Shown piece by piece: positions 23,879 to 35,570 of a stretch of 64,000 nt of DNA; positions within the stretch are counted from its first letter, which is position 1, and every line of letters begins with the position of its first letter. The position numbers were made by a program, and so were the translations under genes. This DNA is from Owenia fusiformis (Eukaryota > Annelida > Polychaeta > Sabellida > Oweniidae): NCBI GenBank assembly GCA_903813345.2, contig CAIIXF020000004.1:11108196-11172195 (forward strand), given 5' to 3'. A model generated the notes under the pieces. The model had not been told where the DNA came from and ran no database searches. It worked only from the letters and a program-made list of their open reading frames with translations.

Positions 23879-24350
23879 AGGCCCACTTTGGGAATTTTAA
23901 ACATTTTTAGGCGAAATAAAGACTTACATTTAAATGTTATAGTATGTCCAATGTATTGATAAGAACCTTATCTTTCATTTGACACCAACATCAGCTCAAA
24001 TGCACAACATCAAAGCTTACAATAACTTATCCAAAAATGTGTTTGATCTGTCAAGCTTTATATATCAAGTTTTTATCAATGTCATTGAAAGATGGCGAAG
24101 TTGTTTGTATTACATGATACATTCATGTTTATAGAAGTGTCGCCATCTTTTAAATCAATAGTAATCTAAAACATGTTTAACATGTGCATGCATATCTAAT
24201 GATCTCTGAACTTCTAATGCCTTTTTCTATGTGAGTTATTTTTCCTTGGTCCAATATTAAAGCAAATCAAACTTTGTGTCATATATGAGCAAGTGTCTGA
24301 GTAACATGTTTCAATGATTTTTTTTCTTCTAAATTAAGTAAAGTGTGCCT
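23879..24350. mobile_element. TTAA-type miniature element (AGGCCCAC ends)
   Basis: 472 bases with ends AGGCCCACT and its complement, flanked by TGAA (decayed TTAA) and TTAA. It is an inverted relative of the element at 37710-38137 (shared interior words such as CATTGAAAGATGG and AACATGTT). Copy B's homologous flank runs through this point (CTTAAATTCAATTG near 35965) without it, so the insertion followed the duplication or was never in B. TTAA targets are typical of the piggyBac superfamily; no transposase is present. Confidence 0.75.
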
Positions 24351-24389
24351 TTAAATGTATACATTTTATTTAGATATAAAACGAATATA

Positions 24390-24440
24390 CACGAGGGGTG
24401 ATTCAAAAGTGTTGGTCAAGATTTTATAGGCATGATTACG
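24390..24440 (+). mobile_element. Solo mariner-type terminal repeat
   Basis: CACGAGGGGTGATTCAAAAG resembles the left ends of the elements at 17088 and 47937, but I find no matching right end before 25588. It is a truncated remnant of uncertain extent. Confidence 0.5.
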
Positions 24441-25584
24441 CTCACCCAATTTGTATGAGATTTGGTCATTTGGGACATATCAACCAATCGTCTATAAGTT
24501 GTTGAAACTGTATCACATCAATCGGAATACATTTCAATATATGGCACATCTCCCGCATTAGGCTGCTTATACCCGGAATTGGCTTTATAGTATATTGCCA
24601 TTATAATAACATGCATTTTCATGAAAAGTTAGCAAATAGCAATATTTGAAGGCGGTAGCACGATACATTCAACCATAATTCACATCATGCCTGATCATTC
24701 ATTTATTCTATTTAATATTTATTCAATCTGCAGTGGTAGTTATTTCCCTCAGTGTCAATCTCCGAACTGCATTTAAGATTGCTTCTACAATATGAATATT
24801 GTTTTTATCCTTGTGATAAGGGTGGCAAATTTGTGGTCTTTCAGATCGCTTAGGATTGAATACCCCCTCATTACCTCCACCGAAGCGCTTGTACAATCTC
24901 TAAAGGCTTGCCTTGAAAATGCCTTGTCTCCATGTGTGTGTTTTGATTTTCCTGGCAATAGCCTGTCTTGTCTCCTGTAAATAGCAATTGTACTTTAACA
25001 ATCCTTTGTTTGACGTTTATTTGTTGTAAATGACACATTTCTTCTGGGCATTTATTGGATACGTGTTAATCTTTGAGTATGACTCACTTTCTGACTCTCT
25101 GTGATTCACTATTTTAAAAGATTCATTGAGATGTAATACAGCACAATTTGCAGTTGAATTTAGAACTCACAAGCATATGAAAGGATATGTGACTCTTCCT
25201 TGGCACTTGATTTAACATTTTATAGACCCAACACGTGTTTTGAGTCTTTAAATAAAATAAAACAGATATGACAAAAGTATTCAATTATCATTCAAAAACG
25301 TTCATGGTTACCCTAGTTACCATGGTTACCCATAGTTGATACAATATTGAATGCAGTTAGATAAGAATTCGACACTTAGGAGATAATTGAATTATTTAAT
25401 GTCTGTGAGAAAAGTAAGACTGATTGGACAATGTTAAGTATGCCTATAACATTTTGTCCATACAATTTAAATGTGATTGTGTCAACATTTTGGAATTATC
25501 ATAGCTCTTTGCCTACATTTAAGACATAGTTCCCTTTTTATGTGTATCGTCTCGTGGAAATTGTTAAAGTGCAACGAAACTTCC
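24441..25584. other. Gene-free spacer
   Basis: I see nothing supportable apart from possible continuation of the truncated element starting at 24390. The largest open frame (about 62 codons near 24792) has no recognisable features. Confidence 0.4.
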
Positions 25585-25588
25585 TTAA

Positions 25589-27485
25589 AGCTACGTTCAC
25601 ACCAATGGCGCTTTGATGGCGCTTTAAAGCGGCTTGTAAAGCGGCACCAAAGCGTAACAAAGCTTGATTAAAGCGTCGGGGTCGTAATAGGTATTAGAAA
25701 AGCTCGGAGTAAAGCGGAATATTCGGCAAGAGCGCAAACAATTAAAACTGTTCAAGCTACGTTCGCACCAACGGCGTTTTGATGGCGCTTTACAGCGGCT
25801 TGTAAAGCGGCATCAAAGACTTTGCATGCCGCTTTAAAGCGCCACCAAAGCGTCGTTGGTGTGAACTTAGCTTTACCAAGGATTAAGCTATGTTCACACC
25901 AACGGCGAATGCCACGCTTTAAATCGGCGAGCAAAGCGCCGTCATTTTTGTCATTTTTCTTCATACCAACGGCGCTTTGATGGCGCTTTAAAGCGGCTTG
26001 TAAAGCGGCACCAAAGCGTAACAAAGCTTGAATAAAGCGTCGGGGTCGTAATAGGTCGTAGAAAAGCTCAGAGTAAAGCGGGATATTCGGCAAGAGTGCC
26101 AAAAAATGTTAAACTTTTTAAAATTTTTGGGCGCTCTGTTACGAATCGATTAAGCGCCGAGAGCGTATCAAAGCTTAGAAAACCGTAACAAAGCTCAGAA
26201 AAGCTTGATCCAAAGCGTAGGAAAGCTTGTCATAGCTCTAAAAGGTTCCTCACGCTTTGATCTCGCTTTGATCAGGCTTTGTTACGCTTGAAATCACGCT
26301 TTGATAAGCATTATTACCCTTTGATGCGATTATGACGCTTTAAATCAGGCTCTGATACGATTGCAAAACTCTGTTGTGCATTGTTACGCTCTGTTAAGCT
26401 CTGTCACGCATTGGAAAATGTCGAGATCGCCGATTCCATGCCGCTTTTGATCCAATGACTATACAAAGATGCAGTAGATCCATAAAACCATTGCATCTTT
26501 GACTCGAGAACACGATGGCAGAACAACGAGATCCAGAAATTCCAGATGGACCAGAGCATGACTTATCTGACGAAGACATGACGTTTGTCGCACGGCGTGA
26601 TATAGCGTGTGGAAACTTGTCAAGCGTACAGCAAAGCGTTTCAATCCTTGATTAAAGCGTCTCAATTCGTTGGAAAGCTTGAGAGTCCTTCATGAAAGTG
26701 TAACAAAGAGTGTCAGATATTGATGATAGCGTCTGACCTCGTGTCAGATCTTCATGCCAGATCGTAGCTAATCTTGAGACATCTTAACAAAGCGTGTCAA
26801 GTGGTAAGAGACCGTGAACAGACTGTGGTCCCCGCTTTGAACCAAGCTCTGTTAAGCTTTCCTACGCTTTGAGTCAAGCTTTGTTGAGCTTTGTTACGGT
26901 TTGTTAAGCTTTGATACGCTCTCGGCGCTTCAATCAATTCGTAACAGAGCGCCCAAAATTTTTAAACAGTTTAAACATTTTTGGCGCTCTTGCCGATTAT
27001 CCCGCTTTACTCCGAGCTTTTCTACGACCTATTACGACCCCGACGCTTTAATCAAGCTTTGTTACGCTTTGGTGCCGCTTTACAAGCCGCTTTAAAGCGC
27101 CATCAAAGCGCCGTTGGTGCGAACGTAGCTTGAACAGTTTACATTTTTAGTGCTCTTGCCGAATATCCCGCTTAACTCCGAGCTGTTCTACTTCCTATTA
27201 CGACCCCGACGCTTTAATCAAACTTTGTTACGCTTTGGTGCCGCTTTACAAGCCGCTTTGAAGCGCCATCAAAGCGCCATTGGTGTGAACGTAGCTTTAA
27301 CAGTTTTAAAAGTTTTGGCGCTCTTGCCGAACATCCCGCTTTACTCCGAGCTCTTACCCCGACACTTTAATCAAGCTGTACTACGCTTTGGTGCCGCTTT
27401 ACAAGATGCTTTAAAGCGCCATGCTTTGTTGCCGCTTTGCTCGCCGATTTAAAGCGTGGCATTCGCCGTTGGTGTGAACGTAGAT
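25589..27485. mobile_element. Large compound foldback element flanked by TTAA
   Basis: 1,897 bases, flanked on both sides by TTAA (25585-25588 and 27486-27489). The outer ends are AGCTACGTTCACACCAA and TTGGTGTGAACGTAGAT. Each arm of about 550-650 bases is built from tandem units carrying GGCGCTTTGATGGCGCTTTA and AAGCGGCTTGTAAAGCGGCA; the arms are inverted copies meeting around 26540. The central part is also rich in AAAGCG/CGCTTT words. Several long open frames arise from the repetition and are not genes. TTAA duplication suggests piggyBac-type mobilisation; this is inference. Confidence 0.85.
26515..26658 (+). other. Short acidic open frame at the centre of the foldback
   Basis: The unrepeated centre of the element has an ATG-initiated frame of 47 codons beginning MAEQRDPEIPDGPEHDLSDE and ending LD-stop. 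Its composition (acidic, ordinary codons) differs from the flanking CGCTTT repeats. It could be the first piece of a lost transposase or captured host exon, or chance. No domain is recognised. Confidence 0.3.
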
Positions 27486-27489
27486 TTAA

Positions 27490-27982
27490 GAGCAAGCTTT
27501 GTAAATATACGTTCAAAATTATGACATCGATTTTGAGATTATTAAGCCATTTGGTTAATAGTAAAATCGGGTGTTATAGCAAAAGCAAAAAAACTTCCCT
27601 CATGTGTTGCAATAAATGTTTTATATGATGTCCTAGATTATATAAACGTTTGATAAGAATTGTATGTTTAGAAATATTTTCAAAACGAATGCAATTATCG
27701 TAGCTCTGGGTATTGTTTATCGCGTTTTTACTCTAATTGACATGGTTACCATGGCATCTTGAACAACTTGGATTTATTTACCAAGTGGTAGTTCGAAAAG
27801 GTGTTGATTGATATGCTAAGATTCAAGTTGTTTTGGCGAGTCAAATCAATAATGTTGTAGTACCAGGTAACAAGTATGTAACGTTTGGATATTTTCTCCA
27901 AAGTATTCGTACGTTTTTATGAATGCAAATAAATAAATACGTAACGGCTTTAACACACATGACAAAATTATTGTTTTCATAT
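27490..27982. other. Spacer between foldback and gene B
   Basis: Nothing recognised except the last part, which is the 3' flank of gene B. Confidence 0.4.
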
Positions 27983-27988
27983 TTTATT
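27983..27988 (-). terminator. Poly(A) signal, chitin-binding gene B
   Basis: AATAAA on the minus strand, 19 bases beyond the stop codon at 28007-28009; conserved with copy A. Confidence 0.65.
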
Positions 27989-28006
27989 GCGCCAAATGCT
28001 ATACAT

Positions 28007-31000
28007 TTATACGTCTGAGGGGAGCTCGCAACAGCAAACCTCCTCATCAAAGTTGAAAATGAGTTGTAGGCCATCCATATCCTGTGGGCAACACTGAAGT
28101 CTGTCACTGGCTCCAGGGCCATCTGTGATGATGTATTGTGTGTCGTCACCTCCCTCGATGTAATAGTTTCCAGCACGGCAGCAAGTACCTACACACAAAC
28201 AATTTTTACTCACATAATAAAGTGTATGCTAAATCTACTGATCTACAATTTGTCTTAATATGAAGGCTATATTATGGGAGGTTTTGGATATTGTTCGATT
28301 CTGAGGGAAATATAGATATCTTACAGAGAGCAAGAATGGTCCAAGGTAAGATATCACATTTACCGAAGGATGTATCCCATATTTAAAACCGACCGTCACT
28401 TGACTAATTTATTTTATGTCAAATGACACTAAAATAGAGTTGACATCATATCATTAAATTTTACAAGGCCATAAATGAAAAAAAGTGTGTAGAGCAATTA
28501 GGTGCACTTATCAACAAAAAACATCATCCTTGAAGTATGGGAGCGGGAGATACACAACAGGAGATAAAGAACAGGAGCTATGTATATGTCCTGCTTCCCC
28601 GAGATATTAATTCTATATCCAACTGTTATTAATCTAAAACCGCATCTGTCATGGGTGCATCTTATTGTACACCCCCCCCCCCAGGTTTTCCAACCGGAAT
28701 CCTTCATTCCACATCGTGTAAAAGCATGTTTATCGTCAAATCTTGATTTGTAACATTGGGCTTTTAGTTCTGAACTTCATGACTTTGACATTTTGAACCG
28801 CCAAACAGGTGTTAACAAGCCATCAAGAAAGGGAATTTCCGGTTGCTAAACTTAAGGCTTCTTATGGAGTGTGGTTTATAAATTCTGATATATAACAATG
28901 TACCTGATCCAGTGCCATCACATGGAGGATCGGTAGTGGCATCACCGCACAGGGCGCTCATACAATCCATAACATTGTATGGGATATCACATGTTTTGTT
29001 TGCAGAATTCCAGACGCTGCCTCCCAAACATGCGTATACGTCATATCCGGTCCTGAAATGAACGTTTTTAATAATTGAGCTAGAGGTTTCTTTTAATTGA
29101 TTATGAAGGGGCGAGATTATAATTAGCGTGTTTGGGTCACCACACGAAGTTATTATTATGTTATTAGTATAATAGTCTCACACGTATTTGTGAACGGTGT
29201 TCGACGGTGTTCAGCTTACTTTTGCTGAGATTTTATCATGTAAATGTCTTGTTATTAAATCATGAATATCTTTAACTGTGGTTATTGTATATCGATATTT
29301 TATCATTGTTATTTTGTATACCTGTTGGCAAAACATTGAATGTAGGAGCAGCAGCCATCACCGGTTGGGTCATCAAAGAAAAATGATGTGGTATCAGCAC
29401 AAGCGGGATCCACCTCATCTAACAGACAAATGGGAAATTTTACTAATTATGCTGTAGTAATATGCTAATTTGGACAAACGGGAGCTTTTGCTACTGATGC
29501 CGTACTTGTATTCTAGCTTGGACAAATGGGAAACTTTAATAAGAATGCTGTGCTCGTATTCGGTTGGACAAATGGGACATTGTACTAATTATGCTGCACT
29601 TAGACAAATAGTAAATTTTACTAATTGTATTGTACTCTAACTTCGACGAATGGGAAATATTACTAATTATTCTGTACTCGTATTTTAGCTTTGACAAATG
29701 GGAACTTTTACTAATTTACTGTACTTGTATTCTAGCTTAGACAGTTGGGAACGTTTACTAATTATGCTGTTCTTGTATTCTAGCTTGGACAAATGGGAAA
29801 GGATCTAGTACACTCTCCATTATGATCTCCCCATGAAAAAAATAAATTCATCTGATTTCTCAGTATACTGAGTATACTGCTTTAATTATTACATTTATAT
29901 GCACACTAGTATCTTGCTGACCTATATTCAGCACTGTATTGATTTACGGGCCACTTATTAGGGTCATAATTCAATCATAAAGTGTAGAGGCATAGATTAC
30001 AAACCAGGAAGTATTTTTGTGTAATATTCGCGTAGGAAGTATTCAAATATGTTGCTAAATAATGAAATATTAGTATAATCCTCGGTGCTCTCGCACCTTC
30101 TTCTGTGTCAGACATATTTACTAAGTTCTATAGATGATAAATTGATTAAAATCTCACAAATCTTCAAAATTAAAATTCATTTTTTCAAGACCCCAGCGAA
30201 CTTCCGCCCAGAGTACTATTTTGCACTGAACGAATATTGATCCCCGGGGCTATTTCATATATCTCTTACATTGAAATTAATGCATAAAATAAATATACAT
30301 AAATTATAAAATATGATAGTATAATCCTCCGTTTTTCAAACTTGTATGATATTTGATAAGTGTAGAAGTTGTTTTTGGAACATTTTTTTGGAGAATTATA
30401 TGACTTTATGTTCTTTATGTTACATCTAAAAATGATATATTTTGACCATGGCGGTATTATCGTGTTGCCAATTATCGCACCTCTTCCTTTTGCTAATTAT
30501 GCTGTTATTGTATTATATTCTAGCTTGGGCAGATGGTTAATTTTAATATTTATGCTGTGTTCGTATTCTAGCTTGGACAAATGGGATATTTTACTAATTA
30601 TGCTGTTCTTGTATTCCAGCTTGGACAAATGTGAAGTTTTACTTATTATGCTGAACTTGTATTCTAGCTTGGACAATCGGGAATGTTTTCTGATTACTGT
30701 ACTCGTATTTTAGCTTGGTCAAATGGTCAATTTTACTCTTCAAAGTTGACCGGTCACAAATAAACAACAAGTTAATTTGTTCGATGATTTTAATCCAATC
30801 TTTGCATAATAGACACTGGTGATCCACTCGATTACGCTGGTTACCGAAACGGTTCGTTTTGGTAACCGGCGTAATGGTAATAACTTATTTCACGCGTTGT
30901 AGGCAGAATCCCCACGACGTTTTTTCTCACAAACGTGTATCAGTATCATACGTTTTAGAAAATGTTCGTGTTTGCGAGAATAGCTCAGAAGACAACAGAA

Positions 31001-33374
31001 TCGTCGATTTAATTCCTCACTTAAGTTACATAAACGGTTTGGGTTAAAAGTGCAGATCTAAACTGTTTTTTGAAAAACCGTTTATGTAACTTAAGTGAAG
31101 AATTAAATCGACGATTCTGTTGTCTTCTGAACTATTTGTTCGCACATATGTACATTGTCTTAAACATATTATACTGATACACGTTTGTGTTAAAAAATGT
31201 CTGGGGAATTCTGCCTACAACGTGTGAAATAAGGAAAAGAGAAAAAATCGTACCTTCGATGTTCCCACATTTGGTTACCGAAACGAACCGTTTGTGATAG
31301 AGCTTGGCATGCATACGCTTAGTATGATACATAACATATGTACGTGAGACAGAAATAAGAAATAATTAATAATGTGATTCCTCGATCTATTCTCAATACA
31401 ATCAAAGCATGAATCAATAGTCAAAATAAAAATAGTTCCTTTATTGATTCGTTATTCATTAGGAACTACAACCGCGAGGATGCCAACATATATGTAAAAA
31501 AAGTGCACGGCATTTTGTCAAGTTTGTGGTGCTTGGCATTTCGAAAGATCACAATAATGTGTATAACAGATGCCGGTTATTTAACTTTAAACCATCATAC
31601 CCTCACTCTTCAAAAATGCGATCCATCCGTCGACGTATCTTCGGCCATCTTCGTTATATTAACATCTTCGGTTGCGGTGCACCTTCGCTATATTAACATC
31701 TTCGGTTGCGGTGCACCTTCGCTCTTCTATCTACGTTGTCGAAGATGGCCGAAGATCTAACACTTCCCCTCCAAATTATTTGATTGCTTCATTGGAGCAT
31801 TTCCGGCCATTTTCGTGATATTAACATATTCGGTTGCGGTGCATATGTACTGTACTCTCCCGAATTATTACCCGGACAAAGAAACGCAATGCAATATCTC
31901 TTGTGTGAAGAAATCCCATCATTAGCGGACAACAGTAATTCTTATATACAGTAGTCGTTTGACACTCGATCAGCCATTACGTATTTAAATATGATTTGAT
32001 TAAATATAGGATGAACAATAATCCCTGACAATTATATCAGAAAATAGCAAAGTTAGAGCACGGGATCCAAGACTTTTGGACCACCCCTCGTATTTACGGG
32101 AGAAAGAGAAATCAGCGAACAACAGTGTTTCTTATATAGTCGTTTGACACTCATCTATTACGTATTTAAATATGATGTGATTAAATATAGGAGGAACAAT
32201 AATCCCTGACAACTTACAGACGTATTCACAACAGCATGACTCTAGGCTGAAGATCTGCCCGAATGGGCAGGTCTGTTCCTCACGGTCATCACCACGGAAG
32301 TAAGAACTCTCATCGGATCCGGCGCTGAAGACTGGCTCGTAACCATTTTTGCCATTTTCACGGTTTTGTCCAACGCAACAAGTGGATCCAGTTGGTTGAG
32401 GATCATCACACTCAGCATTTGTTCTTGAGGGTACTTTAACGTAGAAATCATTTTTATGTCAGCATGTATTTAGGTGTATCTGGTGAAAGGACAGATTAAC
32501 ATTTTTACAAAGGTCGACAATATAAATATACTTCTTCTGGTACAAGTTAGGTTTATTGAATCATATATTGATAATAACTAAAACCACATGATCTTTCATC
32601 TAAAAGACGTTCCACTCTGAGTCTGATAAAACAGCGTCGTTGATACAAATAACTCAAACAAAACAATATGCGAGCGATTAGACACACTTGAGACAACCAC
32701 GAGATTTGTACCACGACAGATATAAAAAGTATGTCGTGCACTTTTAAAGACAAAATATACTCACCGTCGCATGTTAATACGTCGCAGTCTACGTATTTTG
32801 GGTCATCACATACAAGTAAATCTTGGTTCCAAGCAGTTCCTCCCATACACTTTCCAACAAAGCCAGTTTTGTTCAGTCTAGCAGCATCACACACGACAAA
32901 AGAACAACAATCCTCGCCAAAGTCGGTCCCGGCAAGATACCCGGATGATGATAAACAATCAGCTAAATGACAGATTCAAGAGGTTTTGATAAGCGGTAAT
33001 ATTCAATTATTGTCGACAAAGTTTCTGCTTTAAGGAATGTTATTACTTCTCTGATTTTTACCTACCCTGCTTTTTAGTTTAAAGAGAGTATTTGCCTTTA
33101 CTATGGTGAAACTGATTTTGACTAAAACATTATAACAAACAGGGCACTATTTATTAGATGAAAATTCAAATTCAACAGTAGTAAATATGAGCGACCAATG
33201 AAAATAATGGAGGATTGATCCAGTTTCACGAGATTGATCCAGTTTCACTTTAATAATTACAGGTAACAAATGAAGCAAACATAACATCGTTTGATAATTG
33301 TACGAACCTGGATCAGTTTCAACGGGTGGGCCACTGGCCATAGCCACGGCGAACATCAAAACGAAAGGCAACAT
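28007..33374 (-). CDS. Secreted four-module chitin-binding-like protein, copy B (302 aa)
   Basis: Tandem paralogue of copy A with exactly equal exon lengths (67, 198, 216, 97, 149, 182 coding bases): 33374-33308, 32962-32765, 32433-32218, 29418-29322, 29052-28904, 28188-28007. The signal peptide and all cysteines of the two module types are kept, apart from local changes: EACKAT becomes ADCLSS at the start of module 1, ECAEAQ becomes ECDDPQ in module 2, YSVYDC becomes YDVYAC in module 3, and GACC/DEAGDA becomes GTCC/IEGGDD in module 4. A reading that starts five codons upstream (MQIAI) crosses the acceptor GTGCAG and is rejected. Both copies appear functional. The introns differ mainly by transposon insertions. 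Function as for copy A. Confidence 0.9.
29440..29820 (+). repeat. Diverged minisatellite, first array, gene B intron
   Basis: About eight loosely conserved units of 45-55 bases with the core AATTATGCTGT, GTATTCTAGCTT and GGACAAATGGGAA. It sits exactly where copy A has its homogeneous 48-base array, between exons 5 and 4. Confidence 0.75.
30490..30740 (+). repeat. Diverged minisatellite, second array, gene B intron
   Basis: About five more units of the same family, reading ATTATGCTGTTCTTGTATTC and AGCTTGGACAAATG, separated from the first array by about 650 bases of unrelated sequence. This suggests an insertion split a once continuous array. Confidence 0.7.
30848..31292. mobile_element. Foldback element in gene B intron
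   Basis: A 445-base near-perfect palindrome. Ends AACGGTTCGTTTTGGTAACC and GGTTACCGAAACGAACCGTT pair, as do internal blocks (GAAGACAACAGAATCGTCGA against TCGACGATTCTGTTGTCTTC; TTCACGCGTTGTAGGCAGAA against TTCTGCCTACAACGTGTGAA). The centre is about 31055. It is not in copy A. Confidence 0.85.
31628..31755. repeat. Short tandem and inverted repeat
   Basis: A 36-base unit (TATATTAACATCTTCGGTTG plus CGGTGCACCTTCGC) occurs twice at about 31655-31725 with a third decayed copy at 31815-31845. The block is bracketed by CTTCGGCCATCTTCG and CGAAGATGGCCGAAG, which pair. Confidence 0.65.
31900..32217. repeat. Duplicated intron segment with embedded mariner end, gene B
   Basis: Two copies of an intron segment (31900-32030 and about 32105-32217, sharing CGTATTTAAATATGAT, TCGTTTGACACTC and AATCCCTGACAA) flank 60 bases at 32031-32090 that equal the right end of the mariner in gene A (18041-18100, ending CACCCCTCG). 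The left part of that transposon is absent. The second copy leads straight into exon 4. Confidence 0.8.
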
Positions 33375-33720
33375 GATCGCTATCTGCACATTAATAGAAA
33401 CACATATCTTTTAGTATAATCAACGCATTTAGTGCAACATCATTATTTTCCATTGAAAGGAAAATTCAGCTGCCAACAATTTAAAATATTTTTTATCAAT
33501 ATCGTGTCATTTAAACTACATTTTATTTTATTGTTGGTGACATCGGGGTCATATTTTCTGTCATATTTTCAATATTCAAGATCTTAAAAATTGCGTACTT
33601 TCGGAGCGTCATCTCGACACGGTTACATGCATGTCATGAACATATTTCACAATTCTTCTGAGTTAACATTATTGTATCATTTACCATTTTAAGATTAAAG
33701 CAAATAGTTTTTAATGCATA

Positions 33721-34766
33721 TACCAGGTCGTTCAATAAATTCACGGAAAAATACTTTCATTTCAAAGATTTTCGATATTTTCTCTTGAAATGTTTACATA
33801 AGGTGTAAACATATTTCCTAATTGATTCATTATCTATAAGCGTCTTCTGTTTGATTGGTCAAAATAATGGTTACTATGGTAACTTGACTTTTGGATAGGC
33901 GGGTACTTTTTCCTTCACATTATTCAATAAATAACAACAGCAAGGTATGCAAGTTTATGAATGAATCACATGCATTTCCTCTTCTCCTCTCGTACACGTG
34001 TACATGAAATAACTTAATATAATAGTCACAACTATTGTCCCATAAGATGTTCGAAATATTTTCCCTCGTGTTTAATGCACATTCACTGGCATGGCATTCA
34101 ATCTATTGTTGAAGCTGTTCCCTTGAGCCATCACTAAAATTTATTTGAATGGCCATTCGGAATGCAGTCCAAAGTTGTTCCATAACGTGCACATCTTATA
34201 TTAGTCGATCCCCCATCCTGTTGAAAACAGCAAAATCGAGGGTTGTCTCGTTGGGGAGTATGGAACTTGGGCAACTTTATCATCTAGCTTGCCAGTAATC
34301 TGTGATGGTTCTCTGCACAATATTAGTAGTGTAATTTGGTGAACTATCCCGTGGAAAAATTAAGAGTTTTTTAAGTTTCATTAACCTACCGTAGCATAAT
34401 CATCTTTGTTGGATTCCTGGCCCTCTGGTACAGTATGGACTAGCAGGATCCCAGAAATATCAGTGAAAACTATGAACATCAATTCTCCCTCAGTACTTTC
34501 GTAATTTAAATAAGAACAAATAAAACATAAGGATCCTTTATTTGCACATATTGATAGTTTTTTGTACTGAATTGTGTAACGTAAAAAGTGCCACGCCTAC
34601 CAAAAAGGCAAGTTACCATAGTAACATTTATTTGTGACCAATCGAATCAGAGACGCTGATATTTCAGGAATCAATTAAAAAATACATTCTGTAAACATTT
34701 CATGAGAAAATATCAAAAATCATTGAAATGAGAGAATTTTCCGCGAACTTATTGACCGACTTGGTA
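33721..34766 (-). mobile_element. Tc1/mariner-like element upstream of gene B coding exons
   Basis: About 1,045 bases with inverted ends TACCAGGTCGTTCAATAAAT and TACCAAGTCGGTCAATAAGT (minus strand), flanked by TA, with inner repeat blocks GAAATGTTTACATAAGG and TGTAAACATTTCATGAG. It lies in the 5' intron of copy B, between the non-coding exon and the signal-peptide exon; copy A lacks it. A transposase fragment runs on the minus strand. Confidence 0.82.
34032..34234 (-). pseudogene. DDE transposase fragment
   Basis: The minus strand reads FCCFQQDGGSTN, matching the FQQDGAPPH catalytic block of Tc1/mariner-type DDE transposases, and ends HEGKYFEHLMG, like the G-x-YFEHL tail. Between them are several in-frame stops and a large deletion relative to the family. 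The fragment is inactive. Confidence 0.65.
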
Positions 34767-35524
34767 TTTCGTAGTTGTTAGTTCAACCAATTTTTTGTAA
34801 GATCGTTTACAATTCGAGTCTTTAAAAAAATTATATAATCAAATGCATAATTTCAACACAGCAGGTTTAAGAGCCGGTATTTTGGATGTATTGACTTTAC
34901 ATGGTGACATATACAGTTTGACGTACCTGGCAGTATGCCCCACGATAATTCAATGGTCAATGGTGTATGTCCCCATATGAGTCAATGAACCCTTGCTAAA
35001 ATCCTCATTTTCTTTGAAGAAGTCGAGTTGATCGAGTCTCAACAAGATTCATATAGTATTTCTAGAATCCATTTTCAAAAGTAAGAAAATGGGTTCTTAA
35101 AAAGGACAGTGGGTTTGCATTTTGGAACGTTTCTTGGTACTATAACGACTCGTGATGCACAATTTTGATTTGTTAATTTGACAGAACGCATTTTTATTGC
35201 ATCTAAGCTAATACTATGAGACAAATAACTATGTTAAAGATGCACGTAGATATAAAGGTGTGTCATTTAAACATATTTTGGTAATTTTTCTTACACAAAC
35301 GCTCATTTGATAATCAGAAATTCAAACAAGGAGTTTTATTTAGTATTTGAAAATTACTAATCAGTAATTTAAAAATGAGAAGCTGCAAATTTGGAGGAAA
35401 TTAAATGTAACAAAAAAATCTGTTTTTGACAATTGTGCTTGCATATTTGCTAATTTGATTATGAGAAAAGGTAAAAATTGGAGGAAAACATATCTCACAA
35501 AAGCATATGGTAGTATAGACTTAC

Positions 35525-35570
35525 CTATTTGATCCTTAGATGTGGTTCCCTTTGCCCAAGTGCTTATATA
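35525..35570 (-). promoter_or_regulatory. TATA box and 5' non-coding exon of gene B
   Basis: TATATAA at 35570-35564, then a stretch nearly identical to copy A and the donor AAATAG then GTAAGT (exon end 35525). Conservation against a background of diverged flank supports a real promoter and first exon. The downstream intron is 2.1 kb because of the element at 33721-34766. Confidence 0.6.

Noticed and set aside
27150-27452. 100-codon frame with repeated ALKRHQSAI units
   Set aside because: Produced by the CGCTTT/AAAGCG tandem arms of the foldback; mirror-image frames occur in the other arm (25752-26102).
33374-33389. Upstream Met (MQIAI) as start of gene B
   Set aside because: It lies across the splice acceptor GTGCAG that both paralogues use; the conserved start is the next ATG.
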